A stretch of 64,000 bases of DNA from Methylibium sp. Root1272 (GTDB taxonomy: Bacteria; Pseudomonadota; Gammaproteobacteria; Burkholderiales; Burkholderiaceae_C): the NCBI RefSeq assembly GCF_001425905.1, contig NZ_LMDY01000012.1, forward strand, positions 63,734 to 127,733. Direction: 5' to 3'. The translations under genes were made by a program, and so were the position numbers. Below, piece after piece: positions 38,067 through 47,170 of the stretch. The stretch's first letter is position 1. Each line of letters starts with the position of its first letter. Below the pieces are notes generated by a model. It had not been told where the DNA came from, did not search any database, and saw nothing but the letters and a program-made list of their open reading frames with translations.

Positions 38067-38677
38067 CAGGCGTCCTTCATCATCAATTGGCGTAGTGCCG
38101 CGGCGTCGCCGCGGGCGCTGCGGCCCTGGGCGTCGCGCTTCAGCGCGCCGCGGAGATCGTCGTGGTCCAGGATGCTGAGGTGCACCGTGATCGATTCGTT
38201 CAGCCCGGCGCAGGGCTGGGCAAGGCTCAGCACGTCGACGGTGCGTCCATTCGCGCTTCGGGTGCTGCCGACGTCGTAGCCGATGCCGGCATTCAGCAAG
38301 GCGATCTCGGCCGCCTTCGAATCGTCGCAGTAGAGCTGCAGGTGAACATCGTTCAGCCGGGTGGCGGTTCCGCGCCAGACAGCGCCGGTCAGATGCGGGC
38401 GGAACTCCGCCAGCCGCTCCATCCACAGCAGTGCCACCTCGCGGAGCGCCGCCAGTTCGACCGGCTGGGTGTCGGCACAGAACAGATCGAGGTAAGCGCG
38501 GACTTCGGATTCCAGCAGGTCGTTGTCTGGAAGATCACGTGCTGGCAGGCCACGTTTGCCCAGCAGTTTCAGTGCCCGCTGCTTGGCCGGACCGTACTCG
38601 AGGCCTTCCTCGACGACGAGGCGGGCCGCGGTCGCGGCGATCTCGGTGCTGATGGCGGAAGGGGTGGAAGACGACAT
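38066..38677 (-). CDS. Conserved protein of unknown function, nucleotidyltransferase-like pattern
   Basis: The 203-residue product has no signal peptide or membrane helix. Residues 90-135 contain FRPHLTGAVWRGTATRLNDV followed by HLQLYCDD, which recalls the G[GS]...D-h-h pattern of the nucleotidyltransferase superfamily. Only part of the metal-binding signature is visible, so this is tentative. Related database entries are, I believe, sometimes mislabelled as UDP-N-acetylmuramate-alanine ligase. The sequence has no Mur ligase P-loop, so I reject that name. It is overlapped by and probably co-translated with the TlpA-like gene. Confidence 0.6.
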   Translation of the reverse strand: MSSSTPSAISTEIAATAARLVVEEGLEYGPAKQRALKLLGKRGLPARDLPDNDLLESEVRAYLDLFCADTQPVELAALREVALLWMERLAEFRPHLTGAVWRGTATRLNDVHLQLYCDDSKAAEIALLNAGIGYDVGSTRSANGRTVDVLSLAQPCAGLNESITVHLSILDHDDLRGALKRDAQGRSARGDAAALRQLMMKDA

Positions 38678-38708
38678 GGCGCTTGGATCCGCGACGCGGG
38701 GCGCCGGT

Positions 38709-39485
38709 TCAGGGCAACTCGACCGAGCCCATGCGGCTCACGATGGTCGCGGCGCGGCCGCTGACGTAGGCGGAGCCCGGGCGCTTCTCGAAGCGCTTGG
38801 GCGCCGGCAGCATCACCGCCAGGCGGGCGGCCTGCATCGCGCCCAGCTGGTCGGCGTCGACGCGAAAATAGTGGCGCGCCGCAGCCTGCGCGCCGAACAC
38901 GCCTTCGCCCCATTCGACGTTGTTCAGGTAGATCGCCAGGATGCGCTCCTTGTCGAGCAGCGCTTCGAGCATGAAGGTGATCGCGAACTCCTGCCCCTTG
39001 CGGGCCAGGCTGCGCTCGCCCGACAGGAACAGGTTCTTCGCGAGCTGCTGGCTGATGGTGGAGCCGCCGACGATCTTGGCCACCGGGGCCGCACGGGGCG
39101 GGGCCGGCCGGGCGCTGGCCGCCCGTCGCTGCTGCTGGGTCTCGAGCTGCGCCTGCAGCTTCTCGGCCCGCGCCTCGGCGCGCTGGTTGCGTTCCCAAGC
39201 CTTCTCGATCGCTTCCCAGTCGACGCCGCCGTGGTCGGTGAAGCTGGCGTCCTCCGACGCGATCACCGCGCGCTTGAGGGTCGCAGCGATGCGGTCATAG
39301 GACCGCCAGCGCTGCGACCAGAGCACCTCGTGGCGCTCGGTCGCCAGGCGCCAGAACTCGCTGCGCTGGAAGGTGGTGGATTCGGGATCGACGAAACGCA
39401 TCAACCCGATCCGCAGCACGAACACCCCTTGCAAGGCGATGGCGCTGAGCACCAGCAGCACCAGCCAGCGGCCCAGACGCCTCAT
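38709..39485 (-). CDS. mtgA: Monofunctional biosynthetic peptidoglycan transglycosylase
   Basis: MtgA polymerises lipid II into glycan strands. The 258-residue product has an N-terminal membrane helix (residues 7-28) and the GT51 motifs. Motif 1 is [14 protein letters not shown] with catalytic Glu79, then [15 protein letters not shown], the [31 protein letters not shown] segment (in pieces) and [12 protein letters not shown]. About 37 residues between motifs 1 and 2 (about 102-138; [13 protein letters not shown] then Pro/Ala) are an insertion relative to E. coli. The ATG overlaps the aroE stop. Confidence 0.94.
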   Translation of the reverse strand: MRRLGRWLVLLVLSAIALQGVFVLRIGLMRFVDPESTTFQRSEFWRLATERHEVLWSQRWRSYDRIAATLKRAVIASEDASFTDHGGVDWEAIEKAWERNQRAEARAEKLQAQLETQQQRRAASARPAPPRAAPVAKIVGGSTISQQLAKNLFLSGERSLARKGQEFAITFMLEALLDKERILAIYLNNVEWGEGVFGAQAAARHYFRVDADQLGAMQAARLAVMLPAPKRFEKRPGSAYVSGRAATIVSRMGSVELP

Positions 39486-40366
39486 GTGCTTTCTCCGGCA
39501 ACGGCGGCACGCAACTCGGCCAGCACCGCGTCCGTCGGCGGGCGCATGCCGCGCCAGAACCGGAACGACTCGGCCGCCTGCTCGACCAGCATGCCCAGAC
39601 CGTCGCGGCCGTGCGCGCCATGCGCCGCGGCCCAATGCAGGAAGCCCTGCGCCGCGGGCCCGTACATCATGTCCAGCGCCAGTGCGCCAGGGTGCAGCAC
39701 GCGGCCGCTGACCGGCACCGCAGCACCGGCGAGGCTGGCCGCGGTGGCGTTGACGACGATGTCGAAACCGTCGCCGCAGGCGTCCAACGGCGCTGCATGG
39801 AGCGCCACGCCGTGCTGCGCCGCCAGCGCTGCATGGCGATCGACCAGCGTGCGGGCCTTGTCGGGCGATCGGTTGGCCAGCACCAGCCGTTGCGGCCCGG
39901 CCTCGAGGAGCGGCCCCAGCACACCGGACGCCGCGCCGCCTGCGCCGACCAGCAGCAGCCTGGCGCCCTGCAGCGCGACGCCGGCGTGGACCGTGATGTC
40001 GCGCACCAGCCCGGCGCCGTCGGTGTTGTCGGCCTGCCAGCCCTCGGCATCGAAACGCAAGGTGTTGGCCGCCTGGGCCAGCGCGGCGCGCGGGGTCAGG
40101 CCCGCGGCCAGCGTCACCGCCTCGAACTTGAAGGGGACCGTGACATTGCAGCCGCGCGCCGGCCCGAGCCCGGCGCCAGTCGATGCGGCGAAAGCGCGCA
40201 CGGTCGCCGCGAAACCATCGAGCGGGCAGGGCAGCCGGCCGTAGTCGACCGGCTCGCCGGTCAGGGCGGCGAAGCGCGCGTGGATGGAGGGCGAGCGGCT
40301 GTGCTCGACCGGGTGGCCGGCGACCGCGTAGCGATCGCGGGCCGGTGCATCCGCGCGGTCCTTCAT
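39482..40366 (-). CDS. aroE: Shikimate 5-dehydrogenase
   Basis: The 294-residue NADP enzyme has the substrate-binding motif [33 protein letters not shown] with the catalytic Lys, the ADNTDGAGL motif, and the Rossmann loop [17 protein letters not shown]. The C-terminal [18 protein letters not shown] is typical. It overlaps the preceding TonB-like gene's stop and the following mtgA start by a few bases, so the genes are tightly coupled. Confidence 0.96.
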   Translation of the reverse strand: MKDRADAPARDRYAVAGHPVEHSRSPSIHARFAALTGEPVDYGRLPCPLDGFAATVRAFAASTGAGLGPARGCNVTVPFKFEAVTLAAGLTPRAALAQAANTLRFDAEGWQADNTDGAGLVRDITVHAGVALQGARLLLVGAGGAASGVLGPLLEAGPQRLVLANRSPDKARTLVDRHAALAAQHGVALHAAPLDACGDGFDIVVNATAASLAGAAVPVSGRVLHPGALALDMMYGPAAQGFLHWAAAHGAHGRDGLGMLVEQAAESFRFWRGMRPPTDAVLAELRAAVAGEST

Positions 40367-41253
40367 TGCGGCGACGACTGCAGCAGCCGCGTCTCGAAAC
40401 CCTCGTCGCGCGTGAAGCGGAAGCGCGACACGACGACGATCTGGTCGGCCTGCTTGCGCATCGCGTCGGTGAAGGGGCCGAACGGCGATGCGGCTCGCAC
40501 GATGGCCTGGGCCCGGCGGTCGAGCGCACGCTGGCCCGAGCTCTGCACGATCTCGGTGTCGAGCACCTGGCCCAGCGCGTCGACGGTGACGATCATCGTC
40601 AGCTCGCCGTAGAGCTTGCGGCCCTTGTCCTCGGGGAAGTTCTGGGTGCCACGTTCCTCGATCTTGCGGCGCAGCACGTCGTAGTAGACGGCATACACCG
40701 CCTCGCTGGTCGACGGGCTCACGTAGCGCTTCTTCGGACGCGCATTGGCCTCGTTGATGCGCTTCTCGATCTCGGCCAGCATCTGCAGCATCTGCTGGCG
40801 CTGCTCGGCCTGGGCGCGCGCGTCGGGGCTGCCCTCGTCCCGTTGCGGGTCGGGCGGCGGCAGGCGCGCAAGCTCGCGGCGGATCTGCGCCAGCAACTGC
40901 ATCTGCTGCTCCTGCAGCGTCTGGATCTGCTGGCGCGCGTCTTCCAGGGAATCGCCGACCTCCGTCAGTGCCGATGGCGGCAGCGGCGATGTGGCGCGAC
41001 CGGCCTGGGCCTCGCCGCCGCCGGCCAGCGCGGCCTGCGCGATCGCCTGGGCCTTCAGCGGCGGTTCGCTGGAACGCGCGTTGACGAGGATCACCTCCAG
41101 CGGCGTGTCCTTGAACACGCGGTTGAAGCCTTCCGGGTCGACGAAACGGACCGTCAGCAGGACGGCGTGCACGCCGAAGGAAATGAGCAGTGCGACGTGC
41201 AGTGCGGTGAGTCGCCGGAGGCGCTCTGCCCAGCGTTGCGGAATCAGCTTCAT
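40363..41253 (-). CDS. TonB-like energy-transducing protein
   Basis: The 296-residue product has one N-terminal transmembrane helix (about 18-36; [19 protein letters not shown]). A long Gln/Glu-rich coiled-coil region follows (about 100-175), then a C-terminal TonB-like domain (about 185-290) with [34 protein letters not shown] and the [16 protein letters not shown] segment. The coiled coil in place of the usual proline-rich periplasmic spacer is unlike classical TonB and nearer TolA-type proteins. No exbB/exbD is adjacent. Confidence 0.82.
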   Translation of the reverse strand: MKLIPQRWAERLRRLTALHVALLISFGVHAVLLTVRFVDPEGFNRVFKDTPLEVILVNARSSEPPLKAQAIAQAALAGGGEAQAGRATSPLPPSALTEVGDSLEDARQQIQTLQEQQMQLLAQIRRELARLPPPDPQRDEGSPDARAQAEQRQQMLQMLAEIEKRINEANARPKKRYVSPSTSEAVYAVYYDVLRRKIEERGTQNFPEDKGRKLYGELTMIVTVDALGQVLDTEIVQSSGQRALDRRAQAIVRAASPFGPFTDAMRKQADQIVVVSRFRFTRDEGFETRLLQSSPQ

Positions 41254-41265
41254 GCGTCGGGCATC

Positions 41266-43326
41266 TCAGGCGGCGCCGGAGGGGGCCGGCTCGGCGGCAT
41301 TGTCGCCATCCTGCAGGTCGATCGCCAGCGCGAGCGGGGCGGCGGCCTCGGCCGCTTCGTCGGCCTCCTCGGCATCGACCGGCGCATCGTCGGCCGGCGT
41401 TGCCGGATCGTCGAGCCGAGCGACGAGGCTGGCGTGCAGGTCCAGCGTGAGCAGGTCAGCCCCGGTGATGCGCACCCGCACCCGGGCTCCGCGCGGCAGC
41501 GACTCGCAGCCGAGGGCCCGGAACACCAACGGCAGCGTGTCGGCGCGGACCAGCCCGTCCTTCATCACCGCAGCGTCCAGCTCGGTCAGGCCTGCCTGCT
41601 CGAGGTGGCGCATCGTCCAGTAGCGCTCCAGCCCGTTCTGGAACTGGTTGTAGGCCGTGTACGCGGCGTCGAAGCCCGAGATGACCGAGAACAGCTCGGC
41701 GTCCTTGGGCTTGAACGGTGCGGCCAGCGCCGCGGTGCGTCCGTGTCGCGCGCAGGCGATGATCTGCCACTGGTTGACCAGGTCCACGTAGCGCCGCAGC
41801 GGCGAGGTGGCCCAGGTGTACTGCTTGACGCCCATGCCGGCGTGCGGCGCCGGCTTGGTGCCCATGCGCACCTTGATGCCCGGTGCCATGCTGGCCTGGC
41901 TGCGGTAGATGCCGGGCACGCCGCACTCGGCGATCCAGCCACCCCAGTGGCTGTTGGCGAGGATCATCGCCTCGGCGACGATCAGGTCCAGCGGCGAGCC
42001 GCGCTTGCGCTCGGTGATGACGACGGTCTCGCTGCCGTCGGGCTCGCTTGCGGCGTCGGCCCTGTCGAGCTTGAAGTTGTAGTCCGGCCGGTTGAAGTTC
42101 TCGGGCTTGCCGCGCACCACCTCGCGCTGGGCCTTCAGGTGCCTCGCCAACCGGAAGGCGAAGGCGAGCTCGGGCGCGAACGCGTAGTCGGCCGGCGCGT
42201 CGCCGGTCAGCGTGGGTTCGGTGACCACGGCGTCGAGCTGGTCGTGGCGCAGGTTGGCGGCGATCGTCACCTGCTCCAGTTTCGTTTCCACCGCCTTCAC
42301 GGCCAGCGACGCCGCGTCGAGGCTGAAGTACACCGACACCGCAGGGCAGTCACGCCCCTCGAGCAGCGTGTAGCTCTGCACCACCTCGTCGGGCAGCATG
42401 GTCAGCTTGTGGCCCGGCATGTAGACGGTGGACCAGCGCGTGCGCGCCACCTGGTCGACGGCCGAACCGGGCTGGACGGCCAGGCCGGGTGCGGCGATGT
42501 GCACGCCGAACACGATGGTGTCGCTGCCCAGTCCCTGCACCGACAGTGCGTCGTCGATCTCGGTCGTGCTCGAGTCGTCGATCGAGAAGGCCTGCACCGT
42601 GGCCAGCGGCAGGTCGTTCTTGACCGGCGGCGCCTGCAGCGGCGGGAAGGCCGTGCCCTTGGGGAAGAACTCGAACAGGAAGCGCTTCCAGTGGAACTGG
42701 TAAGGGCTGGTGATGGCGCCGGCGTCCTTCAACAGGTCGAGCGGCGCCTTGTGCGAACGCTTCGCGGCCTCGACGACGGCCTTGTACTCGGGGCCGTTCT
42801 TGTCGGGCTTGAACAGGATGCGGTAGAGCTGTTCGGCGATCGGCGCCGGGCAATGGCCACCGGCCAGCTCGATCGCCCAGGCCTCGATCTGCGCGGCCTG
42901 CTGTGCCTTGCGCTCGATCGCCACCAGCGCCTGCTTCAGGATGTCTTCCGGTGCCTTGCGGAAGCGCCCCTTGCCGCGGCGGTGGAAGTAATGCGGTGCG
43001 TCGAACAGCCGCAGCAGCGTGGCCGCGCGCTGCGGCGCGTCGGGATGGGCGTTGAAGTACTCGCGAGCGATGTCGTCGAAGCCGAACTCCTCGTCCGGCG
43101 CGACCTCCCAGATCAGGTCGAGGTCGATCTCGCCCGACAGGCTGTGTGCCTGCGCCAGCAGCTCGGCCGGCGCCGGCTTTGCGAAACGCAGCAGCGCGTT
43201 GGCGCTCTTGACCTTGACGCGCTTGCCGGAATCGAGCTCCACCTGCAGCGAGCTCTCGGCCTCGGACATCACACGACCGGCGAGGAACTTGCCGGCTTCT
43301 TCGAACAGGGCGTAGGTATCGGACAT
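41266..43326 (-). CDS. RNase II-family (RNB domain) exoribonuclease
   Basis: The protein has about 686 residues. The RNB catalytic domain shows [19 protein letters not shown] with the clustered acidic residues that bind magnesium, then [19 protein letters not shown] and the TSPLRR segment. N-terminal and C-terminal OB-like regions flank it. It is longer than the RNB core because of the N-terminal 250 residues, and ends in an acidic Ala-rich tail. It would degrade single-stranded RNA 3' to 5'. I favour the ATG at 43326 ([12 protein letters not shown]). The in-frame ATG at 43353 is possible, and neither has a good ribosome site. Confidence 0.9.
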   Translation of the reverse strand: MSDTYALFEEAGKFLAGRVMSEAESSLQVELDSGKRVKVKSANALLRFAKPAPAELLAQAHSLSGEIDLDLIWEVAPDEEFGFDDIAREYFNAHPDAPQRAATLLRLFDAPHYFHRRGKGRFRKAPEDILKQALVAIERKAQQAAQIEAWAIELAGGHCPAPIAEQLYRILFKPDKNGPEYKAVVEAAKRSHKAPLDLLKDAGAITSPYQFHWKRFLFEFFPKGTAFPPLQAPPVKNDLPLATVQAFSIDDSSTTEIDDALSVQGLGSDTIVFGVHIAAPGLAVQPGSAVDQVARTRWSTVYMPGHKLTMLPDEVVQSYTLLEGRDCPAVSVYFSLDAASLAVKAVETKLEQVTIAANLRHDQLDAVVTEPTLTGDAPADYAFAPELAFAFRLARHLKAQREVVRGKPENFNRPDYNFKLDRADAASEPDGSETVVITERKRGSPLDLIVAEAMILANSHWGGWIAECGVPGIYRSQASMAPGIKVRMGTKPAPHAGMGVKQYTWATSPLRRYVDLVNQWQIIACARHGRTAALAAPFKPKDAELFSVISGFDAAYTAYNQFQNGLERYWTMRHLEQAGLTELDAAVMKDGLVRADTLPLVFRALGCESLPRGARVRVRITGADLLTLDLHASLVARLDDPATPADDAPVDAEEADEAAEAAAPLALAIDLQDGDNAAEPAPSGAA

Positions 43327-43360
43327 ATCGGAGCGGATTGTCCCATCCGCCACGACGCGT

Positions 43361-43957
43361 TCAGCCCAGGTCGAGAAAGCGCAGCAGATCCGGGAGGTGG
43401 TCGTCGAAGTCGCTCAGCGCGTGGTCGCCGCCTTCCAGAAGCTTGATGCGGGCGCCGGCGTAGCGGGCCGTCATTGCGCGCCAGTCGAGCACCTCGTCGC
43501 CCTTCGCGATGACGGCGAGGTAACGCGACGGATCGCGCAGGCGTTCCGGCCGCATCGCCCGAAGTTCCTCGACGTGGGCTGCGGTGAACTCGAAGCGCAG
43601 CGCCGGGTCGTGCCAGGCGGTCTGCTCGCCGATCTGCCCGGCCAGCGTGTCGGCCGGGTCGACGGCGGGATTGAGCACGACCGCGCGGCAACCGCGTTGT
43701 TCGGCCAGCACCGTGGCGTAGAAGCCACCCAGGGAACTGCCGATCACCGCCATGCGCTCGGACGGCCAGTCATGAGTCAGCGAATCGATCAGCGCCTGGG
43801 CACCGGCCGGCGATGGCGGGAGTTGGGGGCAGCACCACACCAGGGCGTGGCCCGCGTCCTGCAGCCGGGCCACCTCGGCCGCCACGCGCTGCGCCTTGGC
43901 CGAACCGGGGGAGGAGCGGAAGCCGTGCAGGTAGAGCAGGTGCGAGGGCGGCTTCAT
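43361..43957 (-). CDS. YqiA-family alpha/beta-hydrolase esterase
   Basis: The 198-residue alpha/beta hydrolase has the oxyanion region LLYLHGFRSSPGSAKA, the nucleophile elbow GSSLGG with the catalytic Ser, and a C-terminal GGDHALSDF with the likely catalytic His. This matches YqiA/UPF0227. The substrate is unknown; E. coli YqiA acts on short acyl esters in vitro. The ATG overlaps the mpl stop (ATGA). Confidence 0.9.
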   Translation of the reverse strand: MKPPSHLLYLHGFRSSPGSAKAQRVAAEVARLQDAGHALVWCCPQLPPSPAGAQALIDSLTHDWPSERMAVIGSSLGGFYATVLAEQRGCRAVVLNPAVDPADTLAGQIGEQTAWHDPALRFEFTAAHVEELRAMRPERLRDPSRYLAVIAKGDEVLDWRAMTARYAGARIKLLEGGDHALSDFDDHLPDLLRFLDLG

Positions 43958-45309
43958 CGCGCCAGCGCGGCGAGCAGCTTGTCGTGGATGCCGCCGAAGC
44001 TGCCGTTGCTCATGCACAGCACATGGTCGCCGCTGCGCGCCGCCTGAGCCACGCGCCTGACCAGCGCATCGATCGAATCGCCGACGACCGCGCGGTCGCC
44101 CAGCGGCGCCAGCGCCTCGCCGGCGTTCCAGCCCAGGCCGCCGCTGTGGCAGAAGGCCAGATCGGCCTCCTCCAGTGCCCACGGCAGCTGGGCCTTCATC
44201 GCACCGAGCTTCATCGTGTTGGACCGCGGCTCGAACACAGCCAGGATGCGCTGCTCGCCGATCCGGCGGCGCAGGCCGTCGATGGTGGTGCGCATGGCGG
44301 TCGGGTGGTGGGCGAAATCGTCGTAGACCTTGATGCCGCGGACTTCACCGCGCAGCTCGAGCCGGCGCTTCACGTTCGCGAAGCCGGCCAGTGCGCGGGC
44401 CGCGTCGGCCGGCGCGACGCCGACGTGCTCCGCTGCGGCGATCGCGGCCAGCGCGTTGAGCTGGTTGTGCTCACCCAGCAGCGCCCACTCCACGCGACCG
44501 ACCTGCACGCCGGACTTCAGCACGTCGAAGCTGTGCGGCTCGCCGCGGGCCCGGAAGCCGGGCACGTCGCCGCGCACGCCGAAGCGCTGAACGTCGCTCC
44601 AGCAACCGCGCTCGAGCACGCGCGCCAGGCTCTCCTCGCGGGCGTTGACGATCACGCGACCGCCGGCCGGCACGGTGCGCAGCAGATGGTGAAACTGGGT
44701 CTCGATGGCCGCCAGGTCCGCAAAGATGTCGGCGTGGTCGAACTCCAGGTTGTTCAGCACCGCGGTGCGTGGCCGGTAGTGCACGAACTTGCTGCGCTTG
44801 TCGAAGAAGGCGGTGTCGTACTCGTCGGCCTCGATCACGAAGGGCTGGCCCTCGCCCAACCGCGCGCTGACCTCGAAGTTCTGCGGCACGCCGCCGACCA
44901 GGAAGCCGGGCCGGCGCGCGTTGGCCTCCAGGATCCAGGCCAGCATCGAGGTCGTGGTGGTCTTGCCGTGCGTGCCGGCGACCGCCAGCACGTGACGGCC
45001 CTGCAGCACGTGCTCGGCCAGCCACTGCGGCCCGCTGGTGTAGGGCAGGCCGGCGTCGAGGATCGCCTCCATCAGCGCATTGCCGCGCGAGACCACGTTG
45101 CCGATCACGTACAGGTCGGGCTTCAGCGCGAGCTGCTGCACGTCCCAGCCCTCGATCAGCTCGATGCCCAGCGCGCGGAGCTGGTCGCTCATCGGCGGGT
45201 AGACGTTGGCATCGCAGCCGGTGACCCGGTGCCCGGCCTCGCGAGCCAGTGCGGCCAGGCCGCCCATGAAGGTGCCGCAGATGCCGAGGATGTGAATGTG
45301 CATGGCCAA
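43954..45309 (-). CDS. mpl: UDP-N-acetylmuramate:L-Ala-gamma-D-Glu-meso-DAP ligase
   Basis: Mpl attaches recovered murein tripeptide to UDP-MurNAc in cell-wall recycling. The 451-residue Mur-ligase-family protein has the N-terminal IHILGICGTFMGGLAALA, the P-loop AGTHGKTTT (about 111-119), and EADEYDTAFFDKRSKFVHY. The GTFMGG motif distinguishes it from MurC. ampD, another recycling gene, is elsewhere in the window. The start is Met1 or Met3. Confidence 0.96.
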   Translation of the reverse strand: MAMHIHILGICGTFMGGLAALAREAGHRVTGCDANVYPPMSDQLRALGIELIEGWDVQQLALKPDLYVIGNVVSRGNALMEAILDAGLPYTSGPQWLAEHVLQGRHVLAVAGTHGKTTTTSMLAWILEANARRPGFLVGGVPQNFEVSARLGEGQPFVIEADEYDTAFFDKRSKFVHYRPRTAVLNNLEFDHADIFADLAAIETQFHHLLRTVPAGGRVIVNAREESLARVLERGCWSDVQRFGVRGDVPGFRARGEPHSFDVLKSGVQVGRVEWALLGEHNQLNALAAIAAAEHVGVAPADAARALAGFANVKRRLELRGEVRGIKVYDDFAHHPTAMRTTIDGLRRRIGEQRILAVFEPRSNTMKLGAMKAQLPWALEEADLAFCHSGGLGWNAGEALAPLGDRAVVGDSIDALVRRVAQAARSGDHVLCMSNGSFGGIHDKLLAALAR

Positions 45310-45365
45310 GCATTCTAGGGACGCGGGTTGCCGCGGCGACCGCCGAGGCTGCTACCTTCTGCAAT

Positions 45366-45818
45366 ATGGAAGCACAAGCCGTTCCACTCGGGCTGCCGGC
45401 CTGGACCTGGCTGGCTCAGCATCCCTGGTTGTACCCGGCGCTCGAGGCCGTGCACGTGTGCGGCATCGCGCTGCTGCTCGGCAGCCTGGTGCTGGTCGAG
45501 CTGCGCGTATGGGGCGCGGCGCCGACCCTGAGCGTGCCGGCGCTGGCGCGGCTCGCGCTGCCGGTCACGCTGGCGGGCTTCGGCGTGGCGGCCGCGTCGG
45601 GCGTGCTGATGTTCAGCAGCCAGCCCGGCGACCTGCTGGCGAACCGCTACTTCGCGCTGAAGATGGCGCTGCTGCTCGCCGCCGGCAGCAACGCCGCGAT
45701 CTTCCACGCCCGCGGCGGCCTGCGCCGGCTCGACGCCTGGGCGCGCGCGCAGACCGCGCTGTCGCTGGGGCTATGGATCGCCGTCATCATCTGCGGTCGC
45801 TGGATCGCCTACGCCTGA
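45366..45818 (+). CDS. Four-helix membrane protein (DUF6644/DUF2214-like)
   Basis: The 150-residue product has four predicted transmembrane helices with PWLYPALEAVHVCGIALLLGS, a conserved HVxGIAL-type motif, and FALKMALLLAAGSNAA. It belongs to small membrane proteins of unknown function that often sit beside DUF6152 proteins, as here (19 bases to the next start). The conserved His and Arg near the membrane hint at haem or metal handling, but nothing more can be said. It is divergent from mpl. Confidence 0.65.
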   Translation: MEAQAVPLGLPAWTWLAQHPWLYPALEAVHVCGIALLLGSLVLVELRVWGAAPTLSVPALARLALPVTLAGFGVAAASGVLMFSSQPGDLLANRYFALKMALLLAAGSNAAIFHARGGLRRLDAWARAQTALSLGLWIAVIICGRWIAYA

Positions 45819-45837
45819 GGCCGGAAAGGAGAAGCCG

Positions 45838-46311
45838 ATGAAACGTCGCCATCTGATGCTCGCCGCGTGTGCCGGAGCGGTGCTGCCGCTGCGGGGGCAG
45901 GCCCATCACGGCTGGAGCAGCTTCGACCAGGGGCGCCCGATCTATCTCGAGGGGCGCGCGGTCCGGGTCGCCTGGCGCAACCCGCACGTGGAACTCGACC
46001 TGGAGGTGGCGTCCGATCTGCGCCTGCCTGCCGACCTGGCGAAGCGCCCGCTGCCCGCGCAGAGTGCCCAGGTCGACGGAGCCGGGTTGCTGGCCGCGGC
46101 GGTGCTGCCGACGCGCAAGGACCGGCTGTGGCACGTGGAACTCGCACCGCTGACGCGCATGGACGCCTGGAAGGTCGCTGAAATCCGGCCCGGCACGTCG
46201 CTGGCCCTGCTGGGCTTCACCTTCGGTGGCGAACAGGGCGAGGCGGTGCTGCGGGCCGAGTACCTGTTCGTGGCCGGGCAGGCCTACGGCCTGCGCTCTT
46301 CGCCGGCCTGA
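45838..46311 (+). CDS. Exported DUF6152-family protein
   Basis: The 157-residue product has a signal peptide (about 1-22, cleaved before HHGWSSFD). The mature part begins with the family motif AHHGWSSFDQGRPIYLEGRA and a predicted small beta-barrel with WRNPHVELDLEV. The exposed His-His after cleavage could bind a metal. It is probably cotranscribed with the upstream membrane protein, with GGAAAGGAGAAG as a good ribosome site. The function is unknown. Confidence 0.7.
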   Translation: MKRRHLMLAACAGAVLPLRGQAHHGWSSFDQGRPIYLEGRAVRVAWRNPHVELDLEVASDLRLPADLAKRPLPAQSAQVDGAGLLAAAVLPTRKDRLWHVELAPLTRMDAWKVAEIRPGTSLALLGFTFGGEQGEAVLRAEYLFVAGQAYGLRSSPA

Positions 46312-46323
46312 GCGCGGGCCGAC

Positions 46324-47154
46324 TCAGGCCTGCAGGGTCTGTCGCGCGAACCACTCCTGGCCCGCAGCCAGCAGCACCGGGCGGCCGATGCAGCCGGTCT
46401 CGATGCACAGCATCTGCAGCCAGTCCTCGTCGGGCAGGTCGGCCAGCGCCGCCGCCTTCTCGGCGCCGGGGTTCCAGAGCACGCGGTCCGGGAAGCCTTC
46501 CGCGCTGACCACCACGCGCTGCTGCGGCGCCTGCAGCACCACCGGAGACGCGACGTTCCAGTAGATGCGATCGATCTCGCCGACGATCGCCTGCGGCTCG
46601 ATCTCCTGGCGGTGTGTCGTGCCGCGCAGGCTGTCCTCGAAGTCACTGCCCAGCAGCCCTGAGACGCGCGCCTCGCGCACATCGTCGCAGCGCAGGTAGG
46701 TATGCAGCGCGGCCGTGAACTCGAAGGTCCGTTCGCCGGTGTTCAGCACCGCCAGTTCCATCTCGAGCGTGCGGCCTGACAGGCTGACGGTGAGCTCGGC
46801 CTCGAACGCATGGGGCCACACCGCGCGGGTGGCTTCGGTATCGGTCAGGCGCAGCACGGCCTGGGCGTGCTGGCGGTGCGGGCCGTGCTCGACCAGCGTC
46901 CAGGCACGATCGCGCGCGAACCCATGCCGCGGCAACGGTCCGCGGCGTTCGAACTGCGGAAAGATCACCGGGATGCCGCCGCGCACCGCCTTGCCCGGGC
47001 CGGCCTGCGCTCGCGGCGACAGGTAGAGCTGCTCCGACTGCCCCGCGGGCTGCCACGACACCACGTGGGCGCCGTGCAGCAGCACCGTGGCCTGGGCGCC
47101 GTCCGGGGTTCGCAGGACGACGGCCGGTTGGCCGAGCACCTCGGTCATCGCCAT
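46324..47154 (-). CDS. D-hexose-6-phosphate mutarotase (aldose 1-epimerase family)
   Basis: The 276-residue product shows GGIPVIFPQFERRGPLPRHG with the conserved Phe-Pro-His environment of the active site. AALHTYLRCDDV carries the second His, and SAEGFPDRVLWNPGAEKA the C-terminal active-site segment. This is the YeaD-type glucose-6-phosphate 1-epimerase. It follows hemL on the same strand with 16 bases between them. Confidence 0.92.
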   Translation of the reverse strand: MAMTEVLGQPAVVLRTPDGAQATVLLHGAHVVSWQPAGQSEQLYLSPRAQAGPGKAVRGGIPVIFPQFERRGPLPRHGFARDRAWTLVEHGPHRQHAQAVLRLTDTEATRAVWPHAFEAELTVSLSGRTLEMELAVLNTGERTFEFTAALHTYLRCDDVREARVSGLLGSDFEDSLRGTTHRQEIEPQAIVGEIDRIYWNVASPVVLQAPQQRVVVSAEGFPDRVLWNPGAEKAAALADLPDEDWLQMLCIETGCIGRPVLLAAGQEWFARQTLQA

Positions 47155-47170
47155 GCGGGTCCGGTCGCGA

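Noticed and set aside
38066-38677. Identity as UDP-N-acetylmuramate-alanine ligase
   Set aside because: There is no Mur-ligase P-loop or domain order and the protein is far too short; mpl at 43954-45309 is the real Mur-family ligase here.
40183-43446. 1087-codon open frame antisense to the RNase, TonB-like and aroE genes
   Set aside because: It spans three well-supported genes on the other strand and has the biased composition of a shadow frame.
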